NCBI RefSeq assembly: GCF_030272615.1
Contig: NC_081411.1
Location: 45,831,517-45,895,516, forward strand
Direction of reading: 5' to 3'
From: Cryptomeria japonica
Taxonomy: Eukaryota > Streptophyta > Pinopsida > Cupressales > Cupressaceae
DNA length: 64,000 nt
A program made the position numbers and the translations under genes. This document shows, piece by piece, positions 23,823 to 35,955 of the stretch. Position 1 is the stretch's first letter, and every line of letters begins with the position of its first letter. Below the pieces are notes generated by a model that worked only from the letters and a program-made list of their open reading frames with translations, ran no database searches and was not told the DNA's origin.

Positions 23823-25006
23823 TAATACAACTCTTTGCGTTAATGTTCATCTTTAGATTCTTTTCTTCAATTTCAATTTTAGATGTACAAACAAATTTAT
23901 TGTAAATCATGTTGCCTTCTTTTTTAAAAATTTTATTTTTCAAAAATTTATTAATCTAATATAATTTTTTACGAACAATAACATATAAATTTGTTTAATC
24001 ATGCAACCATCACTATTCATGTTGTTAACTTTTCCATCTCATTTATTATTATTTTGAAATTGTTGTTATATATCTATTTCTACCCACCACTTTTAAATAT
24101 TTAAAATTTAGCATTATTCAAATTATTTAGACATGGCCATGACTAATAGCAACATTCCATTGATGACATTATTACGAGAATGAAGTTCATCAGGTGGTAC
24201 ATATCTTAGATAAAATTTCATTTTTCAATCAGAGTCATTTCCTCCCAATCACACGGCAACGTTGATGCAACCATTCTAAAGTGTGGTCATATAAAGAGCC
24301 TTCGCAGACGACTTATAAATGTAAACCACTTGGGAAAATGTACTGAATGTAAAACTCTTATCGCAAAAACGGGATTCCAGACATGCATAACATTTTCAAC
24401 GGGATGCGACATGCAACATCTTGCAAATTGATAGCAATTTCAACTGATAAAGGCACAGTAGGTATTCATTTTCATTTCGTATAATTTAAATCAATAAAAT
24501 GTAACAAACAAAGACTTGCTAAACAGTAATATAATATATAATCGCTCACCATAGAGACAACCAGTAGATTGAGTGCTTGAGCATTTATACACAACATACA
24601 CAATAAAAGATGTAAATATAGTGGTAGTCACATAAATTTCCCTATTTATTTAGCATCATCATGGAAAATATTATACAGTTGATGTGTTTGAGTCAATGTA
24701 TTCGTCACATTTCTGATTTATTCTGATTTATTTAGATATGAAATCACATTAAAACATAGATGATTTCAGATAAATCACTAAACAAGTCAAAAACTTAAAA
24801 TATTCTATTTGAACATAGGCCATTCCCCATCTACATAGAGAGACCATAACTGCAACTTCTCAACTTTTTAAAGAAAACAGTATAATATGAATCCAAACAT
24901 ACACAATAGAGCAACAAATAAAATGGAAGTCTGTATAGCCATTTACTGCTGATAATATGCTATATATAAAGCAAGTAGTAATACATGGGCTAAGGCTGCT
25001 TGGCTT

Positions 25007-25294
25007 TTACTTTGCTGGTGGAGGAAATGGAATGAAGGGAAAAGGGCGAGGAGCAGACAGAGTACGTGGGAGGCCGAATAACGGAGGACGAGGAGCAGAC
25101 GGAGTTCGTGGGAAAGTGAAAAAAGGAGGACGAGAAGCAGACAGAGTGCGTGGGAAGGTGAAAAACGGAGGACGAGAGGGAGGAGCCTGCAAAAGATGAC
25201 GGCTTTTCTGTATATCTCTCGTGCACACACAGGCGCTGAACTGCATCACCAACAAAATAATAGCCAACACCAAACAAGCCCAGCGAGAAAACAT
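25007..25294 (-). CDS. Small secreted proline/phenylalanine-rich repeat protein (95 aa), paralogue 1
   Basis: ATG at 25292-25294, stop TAA at 25007, single exon. Residues 1-25 form a signal peptide (MFSR, hydrophobic core LVLAIILLVM, cleavage near CT-RD). The mature part starts RDIQKSRHLLQAPP and then has three 14-residue units of the type SRPPFFTFPRTxSA (the third diverged: PRPPLFGLPRTLSA) and the tail PFIPFPPPAK. No Cys in the mature chain, so not a defensin type; it could be a cell-wall proline-rich protein or a processed peptide precursor, but I do not recognise the family. It differs from the paralogue at 44739-44984 by one extra repeat. A TATA box lies about 85 bases upstream, and flanks are conserved between copies. 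The opposite-strand Gly/Arg ORF here is a shadow. Confidence 0.78.
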   Translation of the reverse strand: MFSRWACLVLAIILLVMQFSACVCTRDIQKSRHLLQAPPSRPPFFTFPRTLSASRPPFFTFPRTPSAPRPPLFGLPRTLSAPRPFPFIPFPPPAK

Positions 25295-25374
25295 TTTGAC
25301 TGCAACTAAAACAAATTACAGAATCATCAAAACCAGACTGTTTTGCTTTGGAGAAAATGTATGAGAGGTGGATC

Positions 25375-25386
25375 TCATATATAATA
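25375..25386 (-). promoter_or_regulatory. TATA box of secreted-protein paralogue 1
   Basis: The minus strand reads TATTATATATGA about 81-92 bases before the ATG. The same sequence and spacing occur before paralogue 2. Confidence 0.65.
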
Positions 25387-25706
25387 GCCTAAAAAGTGGA
25401 AACCTTTAATTTCTGCCAACTCATTTGCACGAATTAATAGAATGGCGTAGGCTCACATGACAAATTTGTCTGGATTTAAATATTGCCCGGTTGATACGAT
25501 ATAAATTTGGTGGTGTTACCCTAAGCAGCTTCAAGAGCCATGTAACATGAAATAATCCTTGTCATTAAAATTGCAGTTACTATGATTGAAAGAGGAGAGG
25601 TCGCTGTCTTTGAAAGTCCTCGTCGATCATATAAGAGGTGGGATTAGATGTGCTCAGAGCGCCCTTTAACACCGCGTGACAGTTGTTATTCGCCCCTGTA
25701 TGTCTT

Positions 25707-26760
25707 AGGTTCTGTCATGAAACTAAATGTACGTAGTTTAGCGAAAGATATTAAGTTTTCTCAATAGAAGTAATATGATTTCGACATGTTACCTATATTC
25801 CTTTCAGCTATATAAAAAATATGATTTCGACTTGTCGAGTTGTTTTCAGATTAGGAGTTGTAAGCTAAGTACTTAGATTTGATATTCACATAAATGATGC
25901 AACTAATTAGTCTTTGGAAATGTACATAAAGCATCTAAAATTGTTGTTGCTTTTTTAGTGTTTAATATTATCTATTTAATATCATTGAGATAAAAATAGT
26001 ACAATATTCAAGTAAGATGGGACGGTGGTAGAGAGCCACACTTACAAAGTTTAATTGGACAATGTTGAAAGAAAAGATTAAGTTCAATCAAAGCCTACGA
26101 AGGTACTATGATTCAAAAAGAAGAGGATATTTATCATCTAGTTTTTTCAAACATTAGCAATACCAACATAATCATTTGACTCCTAGCTAGTGAGTGTACG
26201 CTCTTCTTCTGGAGGGTTGTCCATGAGATACCTAGGTCCTTTCATGAGACTAAATGTACAAAGTTTATCAAAAGATATTAAGGTTTTTCAATCGAAATTA
26301 TATGATTTTGACTTGTGGCCTATTTTCCTTTCAGCTATATCATAAATATGATTTCGACTTGTTACCTATTTTTCTTTAGACTACTTTTCTTGGTAGCTTT
26401 AATTCCCATGAATGTTTTATTAAATATTAAAAAAATGTTTCGACTTGTTTCCCCATTGAGAGTTGTAACTAAACTATTTAGATTTGATTGTCAAATTATT
26501 ATTTCGCAAAAAGTATTTTACCCCGTTAGACCTCCCACACTCATATAAAGCACCCAAAGTTTTTGTTAAATTTAAAATAAATATTACATTTGTTTCATTA
26601 AGATAAAAAGATACAATATTCAAGAAACAGGGGAGGGTGGTAGAGATGCACACACACAAAGTGTAATTAGGCAAGGTCCAAATAAATACTATTCCAAAAG
26701 GAGGGGTATATTAATCATCACGTTTTCCCCAAAAACTCGCAATGCTAGCAATTGACAAAT
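25707..26760. repeat. Imperfect tandem duplication (unit about 527 bp) inside copy 1
   Basis: Units start at AGGTTCTGTCATGAAACTAA (25707) and AGGTCCTTTCATGAGACTAA (26234), and both run through TATGATTTCGACTTGT-type sequence. Copy 2 has one unit only (about 45375-45990). Confidence 0.75.
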
Positions 26761-27250
26761 CCACCTCGTCTCCTACAAAAACTAGAATAGGGAACCTACT
26801 CCCAAGAACTACTAGTTCTAATTGGACATTGACAAATAGCTACATCCATGTTGATGCACATATTAAAAAGAAGATGGTTACAAAAGACTCTAGCACTAGT
26901 CTAGTGGGTACTCCCCTAATGATCTAATAGCTCCTAGATGAGAAAAAACAAATCGATATTTAAGAGAGTTCTTTTGGATCCACATATGAACATTAGAAAA
27001 TACTATGGGCTTATGGTAAAAATATAAAGTTTTGTCAAACTTTTGCCATGATATTAAATGCACAAAGCAAAGTAAACTAACCTAGATACCATAATTGCAG
27101 ACCAAATGCATTGGAATTTGTGTTGGCAAGTCACAACAAAGGAATAAAGTTACCACTATAGATTAAGCTAATTCAACATAGGAAAATGGGGGAAAGGGTA
27201 CTAATAACCTTAACAAGGTCTATAATAATGAAAAAGTATGTTTAGGTCGT

Positions 27251-28390
27251 ACTGTTTCCAAACCTTTAACCAAGGTTTAACAATCCTAAATGCTACTTTG
27301 TGAAGCATCTAGGAATTGGAGTAATTAGGACACATTTATCTAATTACTTATAATGAGCTCCTTTATTACCTTTTCAATTAAGCTAAACTTAGGTGTTTTT
27401 TGTTACTTACAATTTTCTTTTCTATTGTAGTTGAGCTCGATTTAGCTCTTACTTTTCATTGCTTTAATTCTCATAATTTTAGCATTGGAGTTTTGTACCT
27501 AGAGAATCTCTTGCTAGCTATAAAAGTGATTATTTCATTCTTTGTAATTGTATCCCCACTATTGTTTTTTGAAATAACATAAAATTCTCTGGTTGTTATA
27601 GATCATATTATCTTTGCTTGATCTCTTTTGTGTGAAAGGTTTTTTTCTTGTAGATGAATCTTGGCTCATCAGCTCCTACATGGTTTTAAAGAAAATCTAT
27701 CAAATTCATGTCTATATGCTTTAGGGATCCACCTTGCAGTGATTTTTCTATACACATTAGGCTCCAACAGAGCCTACTTTACTTCTTCATTTTTTCCTAT
27801 TTATGCAAAGTTTCCATTTTTTAGAAAGTTTCTATATTTTAGAAAGTTTCTATTGTTTAAAACATTCTATTTTGGGAAATTTTCTTATCTTCAAAAAGTT
27901 TATATTTTTAGAAAGTTTCTATTTTCTAAATGTTTCTATTTTCAACCCTTTTATCCCTTTAAGTTGTAATTAACATGCAGTTGGTTTTTTGGTCATAACT
28001 CAGTCATAGCAAGTAAAAATTTTGAAAACAACATTTCATCAAATCAATAGTTCTAGCATTGATCCAAATTGTGAGATGTTTTTACCAAATTCTATTGAAA
28101 TTTTTTGTACCAAACCACCAAATCTAGTCTTCACTTTTTCACTTACAGGGCCATAGCTCATTGATACAACCTTTGTTTTTAAAAAACTAGGCATTATTGG
28201 AGAGCTAGATCAATGATCTATTTTACTATTTTTTCCATATTTTTTCTTAGGTATATTTTATTCATATTTTGGTGTTTTCACCATCTAGTTAATTACTTGA
28301 ATATTTTGGTACTTGGGATGTATCTGTTTGTTGAAGAGGGTTGTATTTAATGTGATTTACACGTGTTGAGATTTTCGGGGTTTGATTATT
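27251..28390. other. Unassigned, T-rich sequence
   Basis: No gene recognised. It contains a low-complexity block at about 27790-27960 with 8-9 degenerate copies of TTTAGAAAGTTTCTATT, which gives a spurious 102-codon Phe/Lys-rich ORF. The rest shows no LTR end or domain. Confidence 0.6.
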
Positions 28391-29660
28391 TTATTTGAAG
28401 AGGTGTCATGGTTTTCTCTATTCATCTTTCATTTGTCCACCTAGAAAAGGTCAGGTTGCTAGATATGTTGCCTTATTTATATAGATTCATACCTGAACCA
28501 TTGAATCCAAGAGGTAAATCAACTTAGGGTAATGTCATAGGCCATATTGTAGGTGTGATTTCTTCTAAGGTTTATTATGACACTATGTATGCTATATCGG
28601 ACCTTGAGTGTCCTCGAGCACTGTGGACCCAACTTTGGGAGATGCATGAGGACCCTCATATATCTCCATTATCAAAGGATCCTACAACAAATTGTATTCT
28701 TGCCCTTGCATATGTAGATTTCATACCCTTTGATAATGATAATTTAGAGGAGCTTAAGTATATTAGTAGGATTTTATGTTTTTATGGATCAGAGGCCTAT
28801 CCTCATGTTCCTAGTAATCTCATTCAAACCCCATCCCCATCCGAATCAATTTCATCTTTTATTATTCCTGGTTAGATTGGTACTAACTTGAATGCATAGT
28901 CTCCATTGATTTAGTGCAACAAGACATTATTCTTGAAGACATTGCTACTTGGGATTCATATCTTGCAAACATATAATCCTTGGTTGTGGAGTCTCATGTT
29001 GGAGATATGGAGGACTATCTTGAGAACATTCATCTCATCTTACTTGATAGGATCATTGGTGTTGTTAACCTATTTTCATTACCCATGGAGCTTTTTCTTC
29101 ATCAATTCTTACAGAGTCCTTGTTTGTCACCTTCTACATTGATTTTATATGTACTTTATTGGTTTGTAGCATCATCATCTATCATGGACAAAAACATTTG
29201 AGAATTTTTAAGAGGCACATATAGTTTGGATTTGGATTTGTACATCTTTCAGTTTATGGGTTTGGTTTCTCCTATCTCTAGTGGATTTATTTCTTGTGAA
29301 TGGGAGAAGTGTGTTTTGCATGTATTGGATTAAGTGATATGTTTAAGAATTGATCATTGGCATGGGAGCTACCTATTCATTGGGGGAATTCCTATCCTTG
29401 GTTTTATCTATCTTGTGTGCGGGATATTCATTGTACAATTATTGTAGAAGAAATCCTTGGGGGGTCACATTGAGTCCTTCTTTCTTTCTTTAACTAGTAT
29501 AGTTATCACATTTTCTCTCATATATAGGAAGAATGATAGGAGTAGGAATTACTATCAATATAAGATGTTGAGTGGGATGAGATACTTTCATATTAATTTA
29601 TTACAAAGGATCTATAGGGAGAACAATCAAATTGGACCCCAAATGGTTACCTCTATATAA
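28391..29660 (+). other. Decayed possible coding remnant of unknown type
   Basis: Several short plus-strand frames follow one another (about 28555-28875, then 28980-29201, 29457-29660), with hydrophilic text such as ALWTQLWEMHEDPH that looks more protein-like than the surroundings. I recognise no family; it may be an old element fragment or chance. Confidence 0.25.
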
Positions 29661-30933
29661 GATATCCTATTCATTTAATACTTTTGATAATAAATCTATA
29701 GGATACCTTGATCAAGGTTTGAGTGATCAAGGGATTTTGAGGCTAAAAGAAATCAAGGGTAAAGTTTCCATGATTATCTAAGGGATGAAAAATAATATGA
29801 TGGATCATTACAACTTGCAAATTGTGAGGTAACTTTAAACACTTTGTATGATAGAAGGGGTCACTTTCATGGATGCGACCCATGGATGACCCATTTGCAA
29901 ATGAAATTGCTCTAAGGTAGGGATAATGGAAAATTTAACATCTAAGTAGTTAGTACCAACTTATATGGGGAGGGAGAAGGAACCTATGATGGGAAAAATA
30001 AAACTATCATGCAACATTGTGAAGATGTTGGATTTATCATATGTTCCTTGATGAAATTATTTTGTATAAAGATGTTCCTCCCTAATAACATTCACCAGCC
30101 ATACTAGATCAATAAGAACTCCTCTTTAGAGCATAACTTTAATTTTTGTAATAATGTTTAATGGACTATTGGGTGCTTTTATGATATCACTTGGAGTAAA
30201 GGCACTTAGGATTAGGTATAACTTTGTCAATCAGGTTCAAAACATTGGTGCCCTCATTAATAATCAACAAAAAATGCTACATTGGAAGGAAAAGGATTAG
30301 TAAGGATTTGCAAGTTTTAATCAGGAGACACTCTTGATTTATTACCTTTATCATTCATACCACCCACCACTATAGCATTAGAATCAACATTATCTTAAAT
30401 TTCACACTTCAAATGCATAGATTTATCCATATCATGCATAGGTCGACAATGGTATTGAAAAATAGCTCTTGACTCAAAGAAGGTGGTATTGGAAGTGTCA
30501 ATAGGATGGACAAGAGGAATCTTAATCATAGTATTTTTAGTTAAATGAAGAATGATGCTATAAAAGGACTCAAAGAGGGGAGTGATGTTATCATCTTTAA
30601 ACTTAGATGAAAAGTAAGATACAAGGTTGTGGCTATAACTTGGGTATTAATATGGTTGGAATAATTGTTGTTATTAAATTTAATGAATATTTTGTTTTAT
30701 CTCTTAATATTTTAAAATATCTCACGAGATTATTCATTCCTATCAATTGGAGTCAAAGATGAAGAGGATTTATATTGAATAATATGAAGTTGATAGTTAT
30801 GACTTTTACATAATTGTGTGAAAGATATAAAAAAATATTATGTCTTATTTCATTCATAAATTATTAATGACTATCGTTTGAATATCAACATTATGAACAT
30901 GATAAGAAATTTTATCATATAAATATATGCATC
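29661..30933. other. Unassigned sequence
   Basis: AT-rich, no ORF above background, no terminal repeats or RNA gene seen. Confidence 0.5.
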
Positions 30934-33815
30934 TATAGCATCATAAATTGTATTTGCATACAATTTCATCCTCACCTAAACCTCATGTTGGTGTTGAATC
31001 TTTTATTTGCTGATTTCTACATTGATTCTACTCACACCTTCCAAAAATATGCAATTTTAACCCCCTTTCTAACTCATGTTGAAATTTGAGTCCTAATGGA
31101 CAAGACTAGGGTGTTGGCATTTCCCTAGTCCTAGATAAAGGCTAGAGCACCCACACCACCTTGGTCCTAATAAGCACCCAAATTTTTTTCGACCAATGGT
31201 CACATCAAGTGGGAAATAATTTAGGTCCCATGTTAGCTTTCTCCAAAAATTTTGTTATTTTTTGGATGCTTAGGTTTAAAAAAAGACATACCCCTCTCAT
31301 TTAAAGTCTAAGATGGATGGATTTATCTCTCTCAATCACACTCTAGAGAAATTCAATTCAAGTGAGAAAGAAATCAAGCATTTGTCAAGAATTGAATGAG
31401 AGGTCAAGTCAAGTCCAAGCATTAAAGATGGCATACATGACCAACCTTCCATGAAGATATTGTACATGACATCCTAAACCCTTGGCATGAGGATTCAAGC
31501 AAGTTTCATCAAGTTTTCATCTTTAATTAGAAGTATTCAACTTTAGATGTAGCCTTTCCTTTGAAAGGAAAATATCTACTACAATTCAATTTAATTCCAT
31601 TTCAATTTCAAGGTTAATTCTTAAATCGGGGTTTGACCCGAGGAAAACCCCTATCCACAACCCCTTTTGATTTAGGTATTACAATTGAAGATTATGATAG
31701 GAGAGATGATAATAAATAGGTTTAGCATTTACAAATGCAAAATGTGAAGGACTAGGTAGCCCTACCACCATGGTAGTGTGCATTTAGATCGAATAGTGGA
31801 TCTGATGCATCTCTTTGATCTAAAAAATATCTTGCTTCTGTGCTGAGAATTTGCAATACTATGTCCCCTTACCCTCCTAGTCTAGACAATTCAAATCTTG
31901 TGTTTGCTTGTTTGTAATGTGCTGCACCCTATGATGTGTTTCGTGATATGTTTTTTTGTTACATTAGGTTCTGTTTTGATGAAACTTGTTACTCTATTAA
32001 TTCAAGGTAATAAAAAGGCCAAATCCATTGTAACACTTCTAATTTTGTATCTCAATTATTCTATATGTTGTATTCATATTATTTTATACATGTATTCTTG
32101 TTTATAAATGTGCCTTTGTGTTTTCTACTTGTAGAGAATTTTAATGTGTTGAGATCTCCTTTTTGGTATCTTCCATGTTGACTCAAAAAGGCATTTGTTT
32201 GTTACCTTGTGTTCTCTTTCTCCATTGTGTTCGTAGTTCCACTACCTTTAAGGGATGACGTCAATTAAATACAATTATTATTGATATACATTATCTATCA
32301 TAAGTGTATTATTGACACCAAAATTAATGTATCCCTTATGTGCATTCTTCTATATGATTTATGTCCATTATCCTTTGATTTGCCTTTTCTGGTGGGGCAT
32401 CTCATTGTGGTAATGTGCTTGTATTTTGGATGCATGCTACATTAAAGCTATTTCTCTCAATAAGGTATACCCAATAACTTTAACATGGGGACATAAGATA
32501 CTCAATGTTACACTTTATGCACACACCAATGATGTGTTTTCAACTTAATTCAATATTTAAGTTACTTTAAAAATTGAGCCTTTTTATTTTTAATTTGGTA
32601 TTTCAAAATTATTTTTTCTATAATTCATAGTAAGCACAAATATTACTAGATTGGTGTAGTTATGCTCTTTCCCCTTTAGGTGTTGTACCATTTATCTGTA
32701 TATTAGAGTAGTAATATCCTAGAGTCAATGGGGGTTTTTCGTGTCTTCTCTCTTTGGTATCTTGGTGAAATTTTTTCAATGCAACTTTGTAATTTACCAT
32801 GAGTATGGGTGTAGATTAACACCCCCACTAAAGTGGGGGATAAATGTAGTATTGTAAATTATATTTGCATACAATTTTCTCCTCACCTATACTTCCCCTT
32901 GGCCTTTTATCTTTTAGTCTTTGATGTCCACCTTGATTCTTATCACACCATCCAAACTCTATATTTTCAACCCCCTTCTTAACCGTTATTCAAATTTGAG
33001 TCTTGTTTAACAAGACCAGGGCACTCGGGAGACTCTATTCCTAGCTCCATGCTAGGGTTCCCCCACTACCTTGGTCCTCCTAATCAAGACCCAAATTTGG
33101 TCCCATCAATGGTCATTCTTCAAATGGATGGTAATTTAGGTCCTATGTTCACTTGATCCATGAATTAAAATAATATTTGGATAGTTAAGAATAAAAGGAG
33201 GCCTACCCTTCTCATTTGAAGTCTAAGATGCATGGATCTCTTTCAATTTTAGTCTAGTAAAATTCAATTCAAGTGAGAAATGAATCAAGAATTTTTTATA
33301 CATTGAAGGAGAAGTCATGTCAAGCTCAAGTGTTCAAGATGACATCCATGATATACCTTTGGCACGAGGCTTCTTGCAAGCTTCATCAAGGTGTCAACTT
33401 TAATTACAAGCAATCAAATTTAGATCTTTCTTTTCCCTCAAAAGGAAAGTATTCTATTGCAATCCAATTGAATTTTATTTAAATTATCATTTTAGTTTTA
33501 ATATTACTTACTAAAATAGGTTTTGACCCAAGGAAATCCCTATCCACATTTGTTTTATCTCTTTATGTGTGTAGGAAAACTGATTCAAGTGTTGTGATCA
33601 AATATTTCAACAAAACAGATCATGACGAATAGTTTAAGCTTTTACAAACATGAAAATTGAAGGACTAGGTAGCACCACTACCTTGGTCCTATTTTTTTTC
33701 CTTGATCTTATGATAGTTGATCCTATTCATCTCTCTAATCAAGAAAAGATCCCACTTTCCTACTAAGCAGTTGCAGGACTTGGTCACCCTACTCTCCTAG
33801 TCCTAATAGTTTAGC
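30934..33815 (+). mobile_element. Element J: small non-autonomous LTR element without coding content
   Basis: Two direct repeats, 30934 to about 31900 and 32845 to about 33815, align over some 900 bases (shared GCATACAATTT, GACAAGACTAGGG/GACCAGGG, CCTTGGTCCT, GGTTTGACCCG/TTTTGACCCA). The second begins TGTAGTATTG right after a purine tract (GTGGGGGATAAA), as a 3' LTR should. The 945-base interior has no domain and no clear primer site was found, so LTR 3' ends are approximate. A simple tandem duplication is the alternative. Confidence 0.55.
32822..32844 (+). other. Polypurine tract of J inside a perfect hairpin
   Basis: CCCCCAC-TAAA-GTGGGGG (32822-32839) is a perfect 7-bp stem with a 4-base loop whose 3' arm is the polypurine tract, followed by ATAAA and the LTR start. 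Confidence 0.6.
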
Positions 33816-34463
33816 CTCAATTTTCAGCTACAAGTTATGATTTATTTTCCCTTCCTTGATTTTGTCTATGGCTTTATGTGAATTATTAAACATTTTGTTA
33901 TTATTGTTTTTCTCTAATTCTATATTCTTTTTCCCAAGAATATTACAATTCAAATAAAATTTCAACTATATAAAAGGGGAAACAACAAATAGGAAAATCC
34001 AATCAACATCATAGCCCTCCTCTCTAATTAAATTGTTGCTAGATCTATTAGGTTTCAATCCCCTTTTAAATATAAGTTTTATCTTATGAAATTGGTGGTC
34101 TTACTATCCTAATTGGTGAAACCCTAATTCCAAATTTTCCTTTATAGTACCTACCAATAAAAAAATAGTTTCTATTTTCTTAACACCTTGTTTGTAATAT
34201 AGGAAATCAATAAAAGTAGCCAGTTGCCTATGAAAATATTGAAAGAATACATGTACCCACTATTGAAAATTATCAATTGAATAAATTGGAATGGAGAAAA
34301 ACCATTCCAAAAAAACTTCTTTTGAAGATCTGGGGAAAATATCTGCATGAAGCTTTTGCTTATAAAAGAATTCACTACATAAATTAGAGTTCTTTTGCAT
34401 TAGTGTGGAGGTGACCATATCCATAATATTTCCCCTAATAAGGAACCTCAATGTGTTGTGGAA
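33816..34463. other. Unassigned sequence before element D
   Basis: No gene or repeat recognised; a 60-70 codon ORF on the minus strand is not supported by anything else. Confidence 0.5.
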
Positions 34464-34468
34464 GTGGG

Positions 34469-35655
34469 TGTTAGGCCCAATATGGAAAGCTAATGTACTG
34501 AGAGGGGAGGGGTGAATCAGTACTTCAAATCTTTTCTTCAATAATAACCTTACTGTTATGTATAAACTAAATATTGTTGTGACATAATATAATGCTAAAA
34601 CAAATAAATAACAATCATACATGATTCACTCCATAACACATATATTTGGGTTAGGCAAAAACTCCTTGTTAGAGAGAAAAACTACGGTGGGGATGACACT
34701 CACAACTTCACTACTGCAATAATAAAGGTTGCTCAGTTAGAGCTACATGTTTAGCTATTTCTGATAGCTTACCCTGTTAGGAGTATAAAGATCTTTAGAT
34801 CTACCTTGCTAAAGGATTTTACAACCCTTATTCTAAATGTTGCACCTGGTTAAAGGCTTTACAATTTATAGACTTTGTTAGAGTCTTTTACCCTGTTAAA
34901 GGTTTCTCTTACAACTCAAAATATTACAATCAAAATCTTACAAAATATTTGCAACTTCACATCTGAAATGTTATAGCAGATTCTATGTGCCCAAAATGAA
35001 ATTACATTACTTATAGCATACCTCAGTAATCCATAAATTAACTCGACAAACCCTTCTGTTTACTCTATTCCTTGACTGTTCTCTGAAATCCTTCTCGATG
35101 ACCTCTGTGTATCTTTGTCAATTGTAACAGTCATAACATTTTGTGCTTCCCCATGATTTTGCTTTACACACAAGTCTTGCTTCCCACACACATATTTTAA
35201 TCCTCAATTCATGCTGTATAAATAGATCTCTTGTAACGGTGATCTTATCCATGCTTCAATCTTAGAAACATGATCATTAAATGAATAACCATACAAATTA
35301 TTTCATTGGATAGATGACCTCAAAATCATACAAAATCTTAAAGTGCAATTTCCAATGTGATAACGGTTTCTTGTTCCTCGATCTTTGTAACACATTTCCC
35401 ATATGTGTCTATGTTCAATGAATCTGGTAACATGTTTCACTCGGTGTGTATTAACTCGGTATACCATCTTTGTTGCTCGGTAGACATAGAATGTTACTTG
35501 GTAGACTGCTCAGTGTATACTGGACTTTGTGACTTGTAACTTCTGTAACCGACTGCTTTGTGCTTACCATCTAAATATTTCAGTGGTATTAACTGACTAG
35601 AGTATATAGAATGACTTTGGACCTAAAACTAATAACAACTTAGTAAATAGTAACA
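34469..35655 (-). repeat. Element D 3' LTR (1187 bp)
   Basis: On the minus strand TGTTACTATTTAC...CCTAACA. It aligns end to end with 41295-42475. Three of the four clustered CTCGGT motifs are kept (35440, 35455, 35476); the fourth is mutated to CTTGGT. Confidence 0.93.
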
Positions 35656-35945
35656 ATCTCCCCTTTTGACATTAGTTTTGAAATGTTTGACAAAACTTCT
35701 TTCAAAGTCCTAACTCAAAAAAACAATCTCTATACTTACAAAATTTGACTAAACTAATAGTATATACAATTGTCAATAAAATAGTATACTCAGATATACT
35801 CCCCTTATCAATATACTGCACATAACTCTGATTATGCATGCTCTGTGATCAAATATTTTGTATTCACTGCTCCCCCTGTCAAAATTATCTGTATACTCTA
35901 ATATGTTGAACTGCTTGGTATACACTATACTCCCCCTTTTTGACA
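35656..35945 (-). other. Cluster of four polypurine tracts in element D
   Basis: On the minus strand, purine tracts with GGGGAG occur at about 35930-35945 (AAAAAGGGGGAGT), 35868-35881 (AGGGGGAGC), 35799-35807 (AAGGGGAGT) and 35656-35672 (AAAAGGGGAGAT). Only the last abuts the 3' LTR. Confidence 0.7.
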
Positions 35946-35955
35946 AACATCAAAA

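Larger units (their letters stand above)
22680..27250. repeat. Segmental duplication, copy 1
   Basis: It matches 43126-46510 in the same orientation, from ATTGTTCAACACAAAC (about 22682) to AAAAAGTATGTTTA (about 27230). It contains the 95-aa secreted-protein gene. Compared with copy 2 it has a LINE-like insert (23401-23822), about 250 extra bases near 24210-24510, and an internal tandem duplication (25707-26760). Divergence is moderate, so the event is not recent. Confidence 0.85.

Noticed and set aside
24957-25199. Plus-strand Gly/Arg repeat ORF (GGREADRVRGKV)
   Set aside because: Antisense shadow of the secreted-protein repeats; no start context, and the minus strand has signal peptide, TATA box and a paralogue with the same features.
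27661-27969. 102-codon Phe/Lys-rich ORF
   Set aside because: It is produced by the low-complexity TTTAGAAAGTTTCTATT repeat; no domain or signal peptide.
28555-29660. Host gene of about 350 residues
   Set aside because: Frames are short, interrupted and shifted, with no recognised domain or splice pattern; kept only as a low-confidence remnant.
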